Source: Marinibacterium anthonyi (GTDB lineage: Bacteria > Pseudomonadota > Alphaproteobacteria > Rhodobacterales > Rhodobacteraceae). From it: a stretch of 64,000 bases of DNA. A program made the translations under genes and the position numbers. The number at the start of each line of letters is the position of its first letter. Position 1 is the stretch's first letter. Positions 10,302 to 18,869 of the stretch are shown piece after piece. The notes below the pieces were generated by a model. The model was not told where the DNA came from, ran no database searches, and saw only the letters and a list, made by a program, of their open reading frames with translations. Location of the stretch: the NCBI GenBank assembly GCA_003217735.2, contig CP031585.1:2529501-2593500 (forward strand), read 5' to 3'.

Positions 10302-12845
10302 GTGTCTTCATTACTCAAGTTTTTCCGAATTACATTCTTTCTTTTTGTCTACTTCATCTTTTGCATGATCGTGGTGGTCACAGTCCTCCAGGGGTGGCCG
10401 GTGGGTGGCCAAATGTTGTTCGCATTCGGTGCTCCTATCATTTTGGTCTGGTGGCAAGAAAAGCGGAGATCGCGGAAAGTCGCTGCAAAAGCGCCAGCCG
10501 GGCAAAGTTCCGAAACTCGAACATCGCGGCCTGAGTCGGTGCCGCGCCCAAGTGCCTACGACAAGCGTATCGAGCGTGAGCGCGAACGAACTCGCGAAGC
10601 CATTGCGTCCAAAGCGCCGGCTGCCGTTCAAGCCTATTCCCCACCAAAGCAGGACTACGGTGAAATCGTTCGGGTTGGAAAGTCCGCGGCGCCGGCACTT
10701 GCAGCGGTCGCTGAACGAAACCAGCCCTCGCGAGTGGCATCGAGCGCATCGGCCCGATCAACGAAAAGCGGGTGGGTCCGGTCTAACGAAACAGCTAGCG
10801 TCGCCGGCCGCAACATCGGCGGGATGGTCTATGTCGGCACGCCTCCCTTGCTGAACACCTACGGGTATCGAGACAAGTGCCGAGCCTATATCGATCCATC
10901 CCTGTCTGTCGCGCGCTCTGGAGCAGACAAAGCTGGTGAAGGTATGCCCTACTGGCCCGGATACTCGGATATCTCACCTCAGTGCCGGGCGACCTACCTC
11001 GACTGGTTGGCGAGCGGGCGCAACGACGCCTCCTACAACCCCGGCTACATGTTCCTGTACTTCTACGGGCTGGAGCGTCGCTTCTTCGTCGATCAGTCCA
11101 ACGAAGATGCCAAGGATATAGTCCAGGAAGTTCGGCGGCTGCAGTCACTTTACCCTGAAAACCACTCCGTCAGGCGCTATTTGGGCGAGTTCCTCGACAT
11201 TGCGATGCTTGCCGAAACCGACCTCGACGCTATCGAGCCGATTTTCGAGAAGCAGGGCTGGGAACTTCCGTTCTCACTCAAATACGCAATCGGAGCTCGG
11301 ATCGACAAAGGCGAGAACCTGACAGCTGATTGGTTGCTGAGTTGGTTCATCTGCCATCCGGAAACAAACCTGAGAACTCCCGCGACGCGGTGTCATGACG
11401 AGTTCGTCGCTCTTTTCCGTATGCGGTTTGATCGGCGTTTTCCTGATGGGCTCAAAGTTACAAAACCCCGGAAATCACTCACGGCATCCTATCGGGCCGC
11501 CTCCAGCGAGTTTCAGGGGTCCGCCAACCCAACCGTCGACGGCAAGCCGGTTCCCGATATTTCCGGCCTGCGCAAGCCGGTAGAGATTGCCCAGGAGTTG
11601 GCTGACGAGGTGATGACCGACCTCGACAAGCTCAGTCGCTTCCTGGGCCGAAACCCTGATGGCCGCGGAAGCGTTGAAGCTCATGCATTGCTGCCTTCTG
11701 AACTGTGGGATGCCTTCCCATCCAAGGAAATGGACCGCTTGAAATCTTGGGCAAGCACTATCGTCGATCGGGGGGGATTGGTGCCGCTTGAGGAGGTAAT
11801 CGGACGTCTGGAGGGAGAAACGAGCGAGAAAATCGGGAAACGGCAGATGACAGGAGCGGCCGATGCGCTCGCCCGCCTCGGTTTCGGTCTGGCGCCCGAC
11901 CCTCGGTTTGCGCTCCGGTCGCCCAAGGCGGAGGAGCCTGTTGTCCTGTTCAGCCTGGGCGAACCCATCGAAAGACTGGAGGAAGTTTCCGACAGCTATC
12001 GAAGCGCGCTGATTGAATTGGCACTTGGGTCGTTCGTTGCTCACGCGGATGGTCGCATCGCGGATCCTGAACGCAGGGCACTGGAAGATCAGGTTTCTGC
12101 CGCGTCCCTCAGCGATCAGGAACGCCGCAGGCTGCGTGCAAACCTTGAATGGTTTCTGGCCGTGCCACCGGACATGACGCTTCTGCGGCGCAAACTGAAG
12201 GAGGTGGACCAAGACAGCCAGGCCGCAATGCGAGCAGCGCTGGTTGGTGCAGCACATGCCGATGGCATTATTCATTCCGACGAAGTCGCAAGCATCGAGA
12301 AAATGTACAAGGCTTTGGGTCTTGACCCTGCGCTTGCCTACTCGGACCTGCATGCCGGCGAAGTTGTGGATGGTCCTCGCACTGTGCGTGCCTCGCAGCC
12401 GGGTCGTCCAGGCGAAGCGATACCCGATCTTGAGAAAGCCAGCGGACCCAAGCTCGACGCTTCGCGGATCGCAGCGATCCGTTCGGACACCGAGCGCGTG
12501 TCGTCCGTACTCGGTCAGATTTTTGATGTCGAAGAGAACGAAAGCGGTGCCTCCACACCTGTCTACCAAAGCCAGGTGGCAGGGCTTGACCCGAAACACG
12601 GCGCCCTTGTCCTCGAAGTACTTACTCGGGAGCATTGGTCTGAGACCGAGTTCGAGAAGATCTGCGCCTCGCATGGTTTGATGGCATCCGGGGCTTTGGA
12701 AGTCGTGAATGAATGGGCTTTTGAGACCTACGATGAAGCGCTTCTCGACGAGTATGATGGATATGACGTGTCTCCGGAGATTGCGGAGGCGGTAAAAGAA
12801 AAGATGAGTGCGGAGGGCAGGAATGTCGAAGTTGAAACCACGTGA
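10302..12845 (+). CDS. sngA: Shango defence protein SngA (TerB_N-TerB-TerB_C, membrane-anchored)
   Basis: This 847-residue protein begins with two hydrophobic segments (about residues 4-45), then a low-complexity basic linker. A TerB_N-type domain lies near 185-260 (YGYRDKCRAYIDPS...GYMFLYFYGLERRFF). A central TerB helical domain carries two acidic metal-binding motifs (FVAHADGRIADPE near 575, AAHADGIIHSDE near 650), and a TerB_C region occupies the last 130 residues. GTG at 10302 is chosen because GGGGGAGGGG precedes it; an earlier GTG at 10278 lacks a binding site. Its 3' end overlaps sngB by 23 bp. TerB protein, ATPase and helicase in this order are the known Shango composition. SngA is presumed to sense or tether the complex, which is inference. 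Confidence 0.85.
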   Translation: MSSLLKFFRITFFLFVYFIFCMIVVVTVLQGWPVGGQMLFAFGAPIILVWWQEKRRSRKVAAKAPAGQSSETRTSRPESVPRPSAYDKRIERERERTREAIASKAPAAVQAYSPPKQDYGEIVRVGKSAAPALAAVAERNQPSRVASSASARSTKSGWVRSNETASVAGRNIGGMVYVGTPPLLNTYGYRDKCRAYIDPSLSVARSGADKAGEGMPYWPGYSDISPQCRATYLDWLASGRNDASYNPGYMFLYFYGLERRFFVDQSNEDAKDIVQEVRRLQSLYPENHSVRRYLGEFLDIAMLAETDLDAIEPIFEKQGWELPFSLKYAIGARIDKGENLTADWLLSWFICHPETNLRTPATRCHDEFVALFRMRFDRRFPDGLKVTKPRKSLTASYRAASSEFQGSANPTVDGKPVPDISGLRKPVEIAQELADEVMTDLDKLSRFLGRNPDGRGSVEAHALLPSELWDAFPSKEMDRLKSWASTIVDRGGLVPLEEVIGRLEGETSEKIGKRQMTGAADALARLGFGLAPDPRFALRSPKAEEPVVLFSLGEPIERLEEVSDSYRSALIELALGSFVAHADGRIADPERRALEDQVSAASLSDQERRRLRANLEWFLAVPPDMTLLRRKLKEVDQDSQAAMRAALVGAAHADGIIHSDEVASIEKMYKALGLDPALAYSDLHAGEVVDGPRTVRASQPGRPGEAIPDLEKASGPKLDASRIAAIRSDTERVSSVLGQIFDVEENESGASTPVYQSQVAGLDPKHGALVLEVLTREHWSETEFEKICASHGLMASGALEVVNEWAFETYDEALLDEYDGYDVSPEIAEAVKEKMSAEGRNVEVETT

Positions 12846-14130
12846 ACGCGATGCAATCGTGCAGGCGCTTCGGGCAGGGGTCGTGCCCAAGCTCGGCCTG
12901 CGTCACATCCAGGTCGGCCGCGTCCGCGAGATTGAAGAGCTCGTCAAGGACATGGACCGGATATCCGATGGCGGATCGGCGATCCGGTTCATCATCGGAG
13001 AATACGGATCGGGAAAGACGTTCTTCATGAATCTGATCCGTCTTGTCGCGCTTGAAAAGGGTCTGGTGGTGATGTTCGCGGACCTGGCGCCAGACCGGCG
13101 CATTCACGCGACCGGCGGTCAAGCTCGAGGCCTCTATGCAGAGATGGCCAGAAACCTGTCGACACGGACAAAGCCAGATGGCGGGGCCTTGGCCAGCGTG
13201 GTGGAGCGTTTCGTCAGCCAGGCACATCGCGATGCTGAGGAACGCGATGTGCCCACGGGGTCTGTCATTCGTGAACGCCTTGGTCACTTCGAAGATCTCA
13301 CCGGGGGGTTTGAATTCGCAGAGGTGATCCGGCGATATTGGGAAGGTCATGAGACAGGAGACGATGACCTGAAATCCGCTGCCTTGAGATGGCTGCGCGG
13401 TGAATTCGCCACACGCACCGACGCGCGCAAGGCGCTAGGCGTGCGAACGATCATCGATGACTCGAGCGTCTATGACCATCTAAAGCTGATGTCGGCATTC
13501 GTGTGCGAGGCCGGTTACAAAGGTTTGCTCGTCGGCCTTGACGAGATGGTGAACCTCTACAAGCTCACCTCGTCTCAAGCCCGCAATGCGAACTACGAGC
13601 AGATCCTCCGGATTCTTAACGACGTGCTGCAGGGCAGTGCTGAGAACCTCGGATTTCTCATGGGCGGCACACCGGAATTCCTGATGAACACCCGTCGAGG
13701 GCTATACAGTTACGAAGCCCTTCAATCGCGTTTGGCCGAGAACACATTCGCGCGAGATGGATTGGTCGACCTTTCAGGGCCCGTTGTCCGGCTGGCCAGC
13801 CTGACCCCTGAAGACCTCTTCGTTCTTTTGGCCAACGTTCGGCGGATCATGCAGGACGACGCCGGTGCTTTGCCGGACACCGCGCTCGAGGCCTTCATGG
13901 CACATTGTTCGGATCGGATCGGCGAGGCGTATTTCCGGACACCGCGCAATACGGTGACGGCCTTCGTGAACCTGCTTTCGGTGCTCGAGCAAAACCCCGG
14001 TGTCGAATGGAGCGATCTGATCGAAAAGATCGAGGTTTCCGAAGACCGCGGCGAAGACATGACCGAGGTCGACGAGTCCACTGGTGCCGAAACGACCGGT
14101 GACGATGATCTGATCAGCTTCAAACTCTGA
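12823..14130 (+). CDS. sngB: Shango defence ATPase SngB (DUF2791-type P-loop ATPase)
   Basis: This 435-residue AAA-like ATPase of the family also seen as BrxD in BREX loci has Walker A GEYGSGKT at about residues 60-67 and Walker B LLVGLDEM near 235. Sensor and arginine-finger-like regions follow (LGFLMGGTPEFL, YEALQSRLAENTF), and the C-terminal tail is acidic. The start at 12823 (MSKLKPRERD) has a GGAGGG binding site six bases upstream and lies inside the end of sngA, indicating translational coupling. ATPase and helicase genes are separated by five bases. The protein likely uses ATP to load or regulate the helicase; this is inferred from family and context. Confidence 0.85.
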   Translation: MSKLKPRERDAIVQALRAGVVPKLGLRHIQVGRVREIEELVKDMDRISDGGSAIRFIIGEYGSGKTFFMNLIRLVALEKGLVVMFADLAPDRRIHATGGQARGLYAEMARNLSTRTKPDGGALASVVERFVSQAHRDAEERDVPTGSVIRERLGHFEDLTGGFEFAEVIRRYWEGHETGDDDLKSAALRWLRGEFATRTDARKALGVRTIIDDSSVYDHLKLMSAFVCEAGYKGLLVGLDEMVNLYKLTSSQARNANYEQILRILNDVLQGSAENLGFLMGGTPEFLMNTRRGLYSYEALQSRLAENTFARDGLVDLSGPVVRLASLTPEDLFVLLANVRRIMQDDAGALPDTALEAFMAHCSDRIGEAYFRTPRNTVTAFVNLLSVLEQNPGVEWSDLIEKIEVSEDRGEDMTEVDESTGAETTGDDDLISFKL

Positions 14131-14135
14131 CGCCG

Positions 14136-16319
14136 ATGACCAGTGCTTTCGACAAGCTGGCGAGGCCTGTGCAGAAATGGATACGCCAGCAAGGATGGCG
14201 CGAGCTTCGCGACATCCAGGTGCGATCCATCCGGACGATCTGCGAGACCGATGCCGATTTGATCGTTGCGGCTTCCACGGCAGGCGGAAAGACCGAGGCG
14301 GCGTTCCTGCCGTTGATTTCACAGGTGCTTGACGAGCCGTTCGGCGGCATCGGCTTCGACCTGCTTTATATCGGTCCGCTGAAAGCCTTGATCACGGACC
14401 AGGCCATGCGGCTGGAGGGCATCTGCCAGGAAGCAGAGCTGCCGGTTGTTCCATGGCACGGGGATGTTTCTCAATCGATCAAGACGCGCGCGCTGAAATC
14501 TCCAAAAGGGATCCTGCTGATAACTCCAGAGTCCCTTGAGGCACTTTTCATTCGTCGCGGTTTGGAAATCGCCCGTCTGTTTGGGGCGACGCGCGCGGTC
14601 GTTATCGACGAGTTGCACACGGTTCTGGATAGCGAGCGCGGTGTCCAGCTCCGTTCGTTGCTCACAAGGCTCGAGCTCACGATAAAGCGTCCAATTCGTC
14701 GGATAGGTCTGTCAGCTACGCTGGGGGACATGGACCTCGCCAAGGCCTATCTTCGCCCTGACGCTGCAGGCTCTGTTCAACTGATCGAAGCAGAAGGCGG
14801 CGAGGCGGAATTGAGGCTCCAGCTTCGCGGTTACGTATCATGCGATGAGGACGAAAACAGCCCATCCGCAACGGATGCCATCGCAGCCCATCTGTTCAAG
14901 CACCTTCGAGGCAGCGACAACCTCGTCTTCGCTGGGGCGAGGCAACGAGTCGAGATCTATGCAGATCGGCTGCGGGAACTCTGCGAGAGGGAACATCTGC
15001 CGCAGGAATTCTATCCTCACCACGCTAGCCTCTCCCGCGAACACCGAGACTTCGTGGAACGCCGCTTAAAGGACGCCGCAAAGCCGACAACTGCCGTCTG
15101 CACGTCGACGCTCGAGCTTGGAATCGACATCGGTGATGTGACCTGCGTGGCCCAAATCGGCGCGCCATTCAGCGTTGCCGCGTTGCGACAACGTCTCGGC
15201 CGGTCCGGCCGACGCGAGGGACAGCCAGCCGTCTTGCGGCAGTATGCCGTCGAGACTCAGTTGACGCCAGAAAGCAGCTTCGTTGATCGTCTTCGCCTTG
15301 GTTTGATCCGGTCTATCGCGATGATAGACCTGTTGCTTGAGGGGTGGTGCGAACCGCCAAGACCGCAGGCGCTTCATCTTTCGACGCTAGTCCATCAGAT
15401 ACTGTCGGTCATAGCACAACGTGGCGGTGCTTCTGCCAGTGTGGTCTACAGTATCCTGTGTCGCGAGGGCCCCTTTCGCAAGGTCACAACCGAAGTGTTC
15501 GCGGATGTGTTGCGTGCGATCGGTCATACCGAAACCGGTTTGATCGAACAGTCCGGAAGCGGACTGCTACTCTTGGGACCTGCAGGCGAAAAGCTGGTCG
15601 AGCATTACAGCTTCTATGCAGTGTTCCAGACGCCTGAGGAGTTCCGCTTGGTAGCCGAAGGGAGGGATCTTGGTACCCTGCCGATCGACAACGTTCTTGC
15701 CCCAGGGATGCTTCTGATTTTCTCTGGGCGGCGGTGGGTGGTTCAGGAAATCCATGACCGCGAGAAGGTGATCATGGTCAAGCCCGCGAAAGCGGGCGTG
15801 CCTCCCGTCTTTGGCGGTGATCCAGGTGACATTCATGACAAGGTGATTGATCGAATGTTCGCAGTGCTCGAAGGAGGCACCCGATCGGCATACATGGACG
15901 CGGCTTCTCTAAAGATGCTGGCCGAAGCGCGTGCAAATTATGACCAACTTGGGTTTCGAGCCACGAATATCCAGGCTCTCGGCGAGCGTACATCGATCAT
16001 CGCAACGCGAGTGGGGACGGTTAAGACGTCAACCCTGGCGCTCGCACTTAGAAGTGAGGGATTTTCAGTAGAGCAGCATGACGGGTTTCTGCTGGTGGAG
16101 GTCGGCGATGAAACACCTGATCTTCGAGCACTCCTGGCCGATCTTCGATCCGGCGAACCTGTCGACTTGTTCGCGGGAGCAGGGAACCTGATGTCGGAGA
16201 AGTTTCATCCATATCTGTCTAGCGCGCTCTTAGTTCTGGATGCAGCATCCTCAAAGTTGTCGGTACAAGCGCTTCCCGATGTGGTCGCAGCTATTGTCCG
16301 AAAAGGATCCTTCAATTGA
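14136..16319 (+). CDS. sngC: Shango defence DEAD/DEAH-box helicase SngC
   Basis: This 727-residue superfamily II helicase has motif I ASTAGGKTEA (about 46-55), motif II DELH (about 157), motif III SAT (about 192) and motif VI LGRSGRREG (about 353-361), with a helicase-specific C-terminal extension of about 350 residues. LELGIDIGDV before motif VI is typical of Lhr/BrxHI-like helicases. It is the last gene of the operon, five bases after sngB, with no strong binding site of its own, so coupling is likely. Length and order match a complete Shango system; I see no frameshift or lost motif. It would act on phage nucleic acid, but the trigger is unknown. Confidence 0.87.
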   Translation: MTSAFDKLARPVQKWIRQQGWRELRDIQVRSIRTICETDADLIVAASTAGGKTEAAFLPLISQVLDEPFGGIGFDLLYIGPLKALITDQAMRLEGICQEAELPVVPWHGDVSQSIKTRALKSPKGILLITPESLEALFIRRGLEIARLFGATRAVVIDELHTVLDSERGVQLRSLLTRLELTIKRPIRRIGLSATLGDMDLAKAYLRPDAAGSVQLIEAEGGEAELRLQLRGYVSCDEDENSPSATDAIAAHLFKHLRGSDNLVFAGARQRVEIYADRLRELCEREHLPQEFYPHHASLSREHRDFVERRLKDAAKPTTAVCTSTLELGIDIGDVTCVAQIGAPFSVAALRQRLGRSGRREGQPAVLRQYAVETQLTPESSFVDRLRLGLIRSIAMIDLLLEGWCEPPRPQALHLSTLVHQILSVIAQRGGASASVVYSILCREGPFRKVTTEVFADVLRAIGHTETGLIEQSGSGLLLLGPAGEKLVEHYSFYAVFQTPEEFRLVAEGRDLGTLPIDNVLAPGMLLIFSGRRWVVQEIHDREKVIMVKPAKAGVPPVFGGDPGDIHDKVIDRMFAVLEGGTRSAYMDAASLKMLAEARANYDQLGFRATNIQALGERTSIIATRVGTVKTSTLALALRSEGFSVEQHDGFLLVEVGDETPDLRALLADLRSGEPVDLFAGAGNLMSEKFHPYLSSALLVLDAASSKLSVQALPDVVAAIVRKGSFN

Positions 16320-16637
16320 ACGCTACGTCCGCCCCACATCTGCTGTCTTCGCTAGTAAGGCCGTTTCTGCTCCAAGGATTTGATGCAAAGGGCGGAAAGC
16401 AGACGATCAGTGCCGTCGCCTTGACGACATGTCCCATCGCCCGCCCCGAGATCTGAGTGTAACCCTCTAGTACGCGCCTCTTCTCTCGGTGCCATTTTCT
16501 GTTTGGTGGCGGCTCCATTCAACTGTCGATTTATCCTTGACTCTATTCTAGCTTCGCGTGGACGATGAAGATGTCTTGATCACCGGTCAAACGACAACGC
16601 CGGCCCAACTTGTTGAAAATAAAATTGGAGATCCTTC
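16320..16637. other. 318-bp gap after the Shango operon
   Basis: No gene was found. A TTGACT hexamer at about 16537 could be the -35 of a promoter for the small gene at 16638. No strong intrinsic terminator was seen after sngC. Confidence 0.4.
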
Positions 16638-16778
16638 ATGGCACTCAAGCCAGGACCAAAGCCTATAGCAAAATCAACCGGAAAACCGGATCAGCGTCGC
16701 CGTGACAACAAAAGCACGCCTGGGAATACACCCTCTCTCAAGCCGAGCAAGTCAAGTAAGCCCCCCAAGAAAAAATGA
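16638..16778 (+). CDS. small Lys/Pro-rich basic protein (46 aa)
   Basis: A 47-codon frame opens with ATG eight bases after TTGGAG. The peptide (MALKPGPKPIAK... ending KPPKKK) is almost entirely Lys, Pro, Ser and Arg, so it is probably disordered and could bind nucleic acid. It lies between the Shango operon and an IS5-family element, about 110 bp left of the insertion sequence. It resembles in composition, but not in alignable sequence, the peptide at 9513-9644. No function can be assigned. Confidence 0.6.
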   Translation: MALKPGPKPIAKSTGKPDQRRRDNKSTPGNTPSLKPSKSSKPPKKK

Positions 16779-16884
16779 GCGACGGCTCTCATTTGCCGAC
16801 CTTATAACCCTACGGACCACAAGCTTTTGGCGCTGCGCCGGCGGAGGCGGACAGGTAGAGTAGAAGATGCCAAGCGGCCGAAAC

Positions 16885-17934
16885 GGCTCTGTTGCACAAA
16901 TTCCGTGTGGGATTCATCTCATGAATCCAGCGTGGTAGCTGGGATGCATGAGCAGACCTACACCCGCAACCTACAGGACCAGGAACTGGCCAGCATACAA
17001 TGAGGCGCTCAAGCGCCGGGGCTCTCTGTCGATCTGGTTTGACCCCGACATGAGCTGGGATGCCGCGCCGTCAAGCAGGCGCGGCCGTCAGCAGAGCTAC
17101 AGCGACGCCGCTATCCAGACGTGCCTTACGATGAAGGTTTTGTTCGGCATGGCGCTTCGGCAGACGACAGGCTTCGTCGAAAGCCTGTTGCGGTTGGTCG
17201 GCCTCGACTGGGCGGTGCCCGACTTCAGCACGCTGTCCCGCCGCCAGAAGACCCTGGCCGTCAACATCCCCTACCGTGGGTCGAAGGGCCCGCTCCACCT
17301 GTTGATCGATAGCACCGGGATCAAGGTCGAGGGCGAAGGCGAGTGGCACGCCCGCAAGCATGGTGGCCCCAAAAGGCGCGTCTGGCGCAAGATCCACTTG
17401 GGGATTGATGAGGAAACGCTGGAGGTTCGGGCCGTCGAAATCACAGGGAGCCACATCGGTGATGCGCCGGTGTTACCCGACCTTCTCGATCAAATCCCGC
17501 AGGACCAGGAAATCTGTAGCGTCACCGCTGATGGCGCCTACGACACGCGCAAATGCCACGATGTAATCGCTGACCGCGGTGCCCACGCTGTCATCCCGCC
17601 CCGCAAGAACGCGAAGCCCTGGAAGGCGATCAGCGCCGGAGCCGTGGCGCGAAACGAAGCACTGCGAGCATCGAAATACCTCGGTCGTGCCCTCTGGCGA
17701 CGATGGAGCGGATACCACCGCCGAAGCCGCGTCGAGACAAAGATGCATTGTGTGAAACTGCTGGGGCAGCGCCTCATGGCACGGGACTTTGACCGACAGG
17801 TCGCGGAGCTTCAGGTCCGTATCGCCGTTCTGAACGGGTACACCGCGCTCGGCATCCCTGTCACTGAGCCCGTGGGATAAGTCTGTCCGGGGAAAGGGGA
17901 ACTTCGGCCATAAGCCGATTTGTGCAACAGAGCC
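16885..17934 (+). mobile_element. IS5-family insertion sequence (1,050 bp)
   Basis: The element is bounded by inverted repeats GGCTCTGTTGCACAAAT (left, 16885-16901; right, its reverse complement ending at 17934). It contains a single transposase gene, the usual layout of the IS427/IS1031-like members of IS5. The flanks (CCGAAAC on the left, GCGCGCC on the right) show no target duplication, so the neighbourhood was probably rearranged after insertion. Its right end interrupts the reverse-strand gene at 17935-18446. Confidence 0.9.
16948..17880 (+). CDS. IS5-family DDE transposase
   Basis: This 310-residue transposase has an N-terminal DUF4096/helix-turn-helix-like part (KVLFGMALRQTTGFVESLLR). 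The DDE catalytic core contains HLLIDSTGIKV (first Asp), VTADGAYDTRKCH (second Asp) and YHRRSRVETKMHC (Glu). The frame is intact and fills the space between the inverted repeats, so the copy looks potentially active. The ATG lies 63 bp inside the left end. Confidence 0.92.
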   Translation: MSRPTPATYRTRNWPAYNEALKRRGSLSIWFDPDMSWDAAPSSRRGRQQSYSDAAIQTCLTMKVLFGMALRQTTGFVESLLRLVGLDWAVPDFSTLSRRQKTLAVNIPYRGSKGPLHLLIDSTGIKVEGEGEWHARKHGGPKRRVWRKIHLGIDEETLEVRAVEITGSHIGDAPVLPDLLDQIPQDQEICSVTADGAYDTRKCHDVIADRGAHAVIPPRKNAKPWKAISAGAVARNEALRASKYLGRALWRRWSGYHRRSRVETKMHCVKLLGQRLMARDFDRQVAELQVRIAVLNGYTALGIPVTEPVG

Positions 17935-18446
17935 GCGCGCCGTGGCCAATCAGAAAATCGTCGTGCCTTGACACTCTTCATCAACTCCTTGGCAATTCCG
18001 ATCGCCTCTGCAAGCAGCACTCGATCATTTATCGGGCTGTTTTGGGCATGGCTGATGTCGATCTCGACATTAGGGGCCGCCGAGGGGTTTTCTGGCAGCA
18101 CTATTCGCCAGCCCTCACCTTCCATATGAACGTCGCCGAGCATTGTTTTCAACTCGTATGGATGCCCCCGTACATCTCCCCGAGTAATTGCATTGGGCCC
18201 TCCGAATACATGGTCAAAGGCCGCGCCCTCGTAGGAAGTAATGCGTTCCACAAACGCCTTGATTGAGGCGACTTGTGCTTCGGATGGGGTCCACTCTCTA
18301 TTGGCGCTTCCTGTCAATGCGTTCCAATGAGGAAAGCCCAAACGATTGGCAACAAAGTCGAGTGCCACATGTTGCGGCTGCCCCATCGCTCTGGCGCAAC
18401 GCTTTGCTAGGAGCTTCAATGTTTTAAGCTTGTCGTTCTCTGTCAT
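17935..18446 (-). pseudogene. 3'-truncated gene with a HWNAL-type N-terminal domain, cut by the IS5 element
   Basis: Starting at 18446, the product begins MTENDKLKTLKLLAKRCARA and contains VALDFVANRLGFPHWNALTG. This N-terminal helical motif is shared by a family of mostly uncharacterised alphaproteobacterial proteins (DUF5623-like and some glyoxalase-superfamily fusions). The native sequence stops at KARRFSDWPRRA. Reading then continues into insertion-sequence DNA and ends at 17811 after about 41 foreign residues. I could not find the missing 3' end left of the insertion sequence. The family assignment is tentative. Confidence 0.7.
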
Positions 18447-18869
18447 GATCCATGTCCAAGCTGGATCCGACTAGGTGCCCGCTGCTAATCAGACCCGCCG
18501 ATGGCATGAAGTCTGCTGTTCGAAGTCAAGATCGCTGCAAAGCTTCGCATGGCGGGCACACCGGCCTGCGAGAAAGGCCGTGATCAACATCTGCCATTTT
18601 CGAGCGCAGGTCAACACCGATGAATTTCAGGCGTGGGAGCCCAACAACTAAGCATCGTTTGCCAGAAAGTGTACCAGTTTGACCGGTTTCACGGCGACGG
18701 GTTGAGGCCTGGGAGAGTGGTTCCCGGCGCCTGTCGCGGGAGATACCCAGATGATGTCCCGGCAACTTGTGTAGCTCCCCGCGGGCCTCGCGCTTTTAAG
18801 CAGGCCATCGCGCTTGAACTTCGACGCGGCCGCTAGAGCGGTTGAGCATCGCCCTAGGGACAGGGCTCA
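18447..18869. other. 423-bp gap between the truncated gene and dgt
   Basis: There is no intact gene. Apart from the orphan leader at 18694-18760, nothing recognisable was seen. The region looks like a scar between two leftward transcription units. Confidence 0.5.
18694..18760 (+). promoter_or_regulatory. orphan radC-motif-like structured leader with a dead start
   Basis: GACGGG at 18696-18701 opens a stem-loop (CTGGGAG...TTCCCGG inner helix, GGCGCCTGTC right arm ending at 18735). It closely resembles the leaders of ardC, parB and others in this window. It is followed by ATGATGTCCCGG, but the frame closes after a few codons. It is probably the relic of a lost backbone gene. Confidence 0.55.

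Noticed and set aside
12823-16319. Calling the ATPase and helicase a BREX (BrxD/BrxHI) remnant
   Set aside because: No BrxA/B/C, PglX or PglZ is present, and the TerB partner with this gene order fits Shango better.
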